DNA of 7,073 nt from NCBI GenBank assembly GCA_015491585.1, contig WFVQ01000059.1, positions 1-7,073 of the forward strand, in the 5' to 3' direction. The notes under the pieces are model-generated. The model worked only from the letters and a program-made list of their open reading frames with translations, was not told the origin of the DNA and did not search any database. The first letter of the stretch is position 1. Each line of letters opens with the position of its first letter. Source of the stretch: Deltaproteobacteria bacterium (GTDB lineage Bacteria; Desulfobacterota; Dissulfuribacteria; Dissulfuribacterales; S140-46). Made by a program: the position numbers and the translations under genes. This document shows, one piece after another, positions 6,685-7,073 of the stretch.

Positions 6685-6760
6685 CTCGCACCGTTCACAT
6701 ATGGCATTTTCCAAACCCGGCCCCACTCATCTCTCTCTGTGCCGGGCCGTCTGCACACGT

Positions 6761-6769
6761 ACTATACCA
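6761..6769 (-). promoter_or_regulatory. Candidate extended -10 promoter for the rng cluster
   Basis: On the minus strand TGGTATAGT reads as an extended -10 element (TGn plus TATAGT, one mismatch to TATAAT). The hexamer 17 bases upstream, GTGCTT, is a poor -35, as is common with extended -10 promoters. Transcription would begin near 6754, leaving about 70 untranslated bases before the 6684 ATG. It lies in the gap after ftsK, where a promoter for rng is expected. Not supported by anything beyond the motif. Confidence 0.35.
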
Positions 6770-6794
6770 AAACGTAGGGGAATAAGCACTGAAG

Positions 6795-6807
6795 AGCCTT
6801 GCAGGCT
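6795..6807 (-). terminator. Small hairpin after ftsK, possible weak terminator
   Basis: AGCCT and AGGCT form a 5 bp stem with a 3-base loop, about 20 bases past the ftsK stop. Only scattered T follow on the minus strand, so termination here would be weak or absent. Confidence 0.25.
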
Positions 6808-6828
6808 ATGCAACGGGGCACGTGACAT

Positions 6829-7073
6829 TTACCCACTGTCGCCATAACCCTTGACCACTACCTTTCTCCTCCCCTTGTGGTCAGGAGGGGTGACTATTCC
6901 GTCTCTTTCCATCTGCTCGATCATCCTGGCCGCACGGTTGTAGCCGATGCGCATCTTTCTCTGGAGCATGGAGATGGAGGCGTACTCTCCCTGGGTGATG
7001 ATCTCCACTGCCTCGTCGTATTTGGTGTCCACGAACTCTTCGTCGCTTCCGGCTCCGCCTTCCTCCTCTCCGG
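6829..7073 (-). CDS. ftsK: DNA translocase FtsK, C-terminal gamma domain (partial)
   Basis: This is the 3' end of an ftsK gene whose start lies beyond the right edge. The frame stays open to base 7073. After an acidic Gly/Glu linker (EEEGGAGSDEEF), the winged-helix gamma domain is clear: DEAVEIITQGEYASISMLQRKMRIGYNRAARMIEQMERDGIVTPPDHKGRRKVVV. It closely matches E. coli FtsK (ASISGVQRQFRIGYNRAARIIEQME). In the family this domain reads polar KOPS sites to steer the septal DNA pump toward dif and activates XerCD recombination there. The motor and membrane domains are outside the window. A GTG at 7032 is only an internal Val codon, not a start. It lies upstream of rng in the same direction with a gap of about 145 bases. 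Confidence 0.95.
   Translation of the reverse strand, partial: GEEEGGAGSDEEFVDTKYDEAVEIITQGEYASISMLQRKMRIGYNRAARMIEQMERDGIVTPPDHKGRRKVVVKGYGDSG

Noticed and set aside
6028..6777. A 249-codon plus-strand open frame opposite rng (and a 195-codon one at 5173-5760)
   Set aside because: They lie antisense to an unmistakable RNase G gene, resemble no family I know, lack good ribosome sites and are explained by codon bias of the real gene.

Overview
The window reads as ordinary chromosome from a flagellated Gram-negative bacterium of roughly balanced base composition. An RNase G of the E. coli type, a proteobacterial-type glucokinase, an FtsK gamma domain and a short MetE/URO-D-like protein fit best with a Desulfobacterota (deltaproteobacterial) or related anaerobic lineage. 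That placement is an inference; there is no rRNA or other decisive marker. No phage, transposon, CRISPR array, tRNA or rRNA was seen.

Left part (1-2967, + strand): the filament module. It holds the 3' end of a flagellin gene, a strong GC hairpin, then fliD (filament cap), fliS (flagellin export chaperone), a small helical protein in the usual fliT position, and flaG. From fliS onward the genes are packed: fliS and the FliT-like gene share one base (TAATG), and the FliT-like stop lies just before the flaG ribosome binding site. Together these genes make, escort and cap the filament and tune its length.

Middle (2968-3068): a short convergent gap with T-rich runs that probably ends flagellar transcription. 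It separates the flagellar genes from a minus-strand housekeeping cluster.

Right part (3069-7073, - strand): read in its own direction it runs ftsK 3' end, a gap of about 145 bases with a candidate promoter, rng (RNase G), a short cobalamin-independent methionine synthase/uroporphyrinogen decarboxylase-like protein, and glk (glucokinase). The last three overlap by 4 and 1 bases and each has a good ribosome binding site, so they look co-transcribed and translationally coupled, although their biochemical roles are not obviously linked.

I found no convincing undescribed multi-gene system. The items most worth a second look are the short MetE-like protein of unknown substrate, a Cys/His/Asp-rich insertion in the S1 domain of RNase G, and the uncharacterised FliT-like protein.
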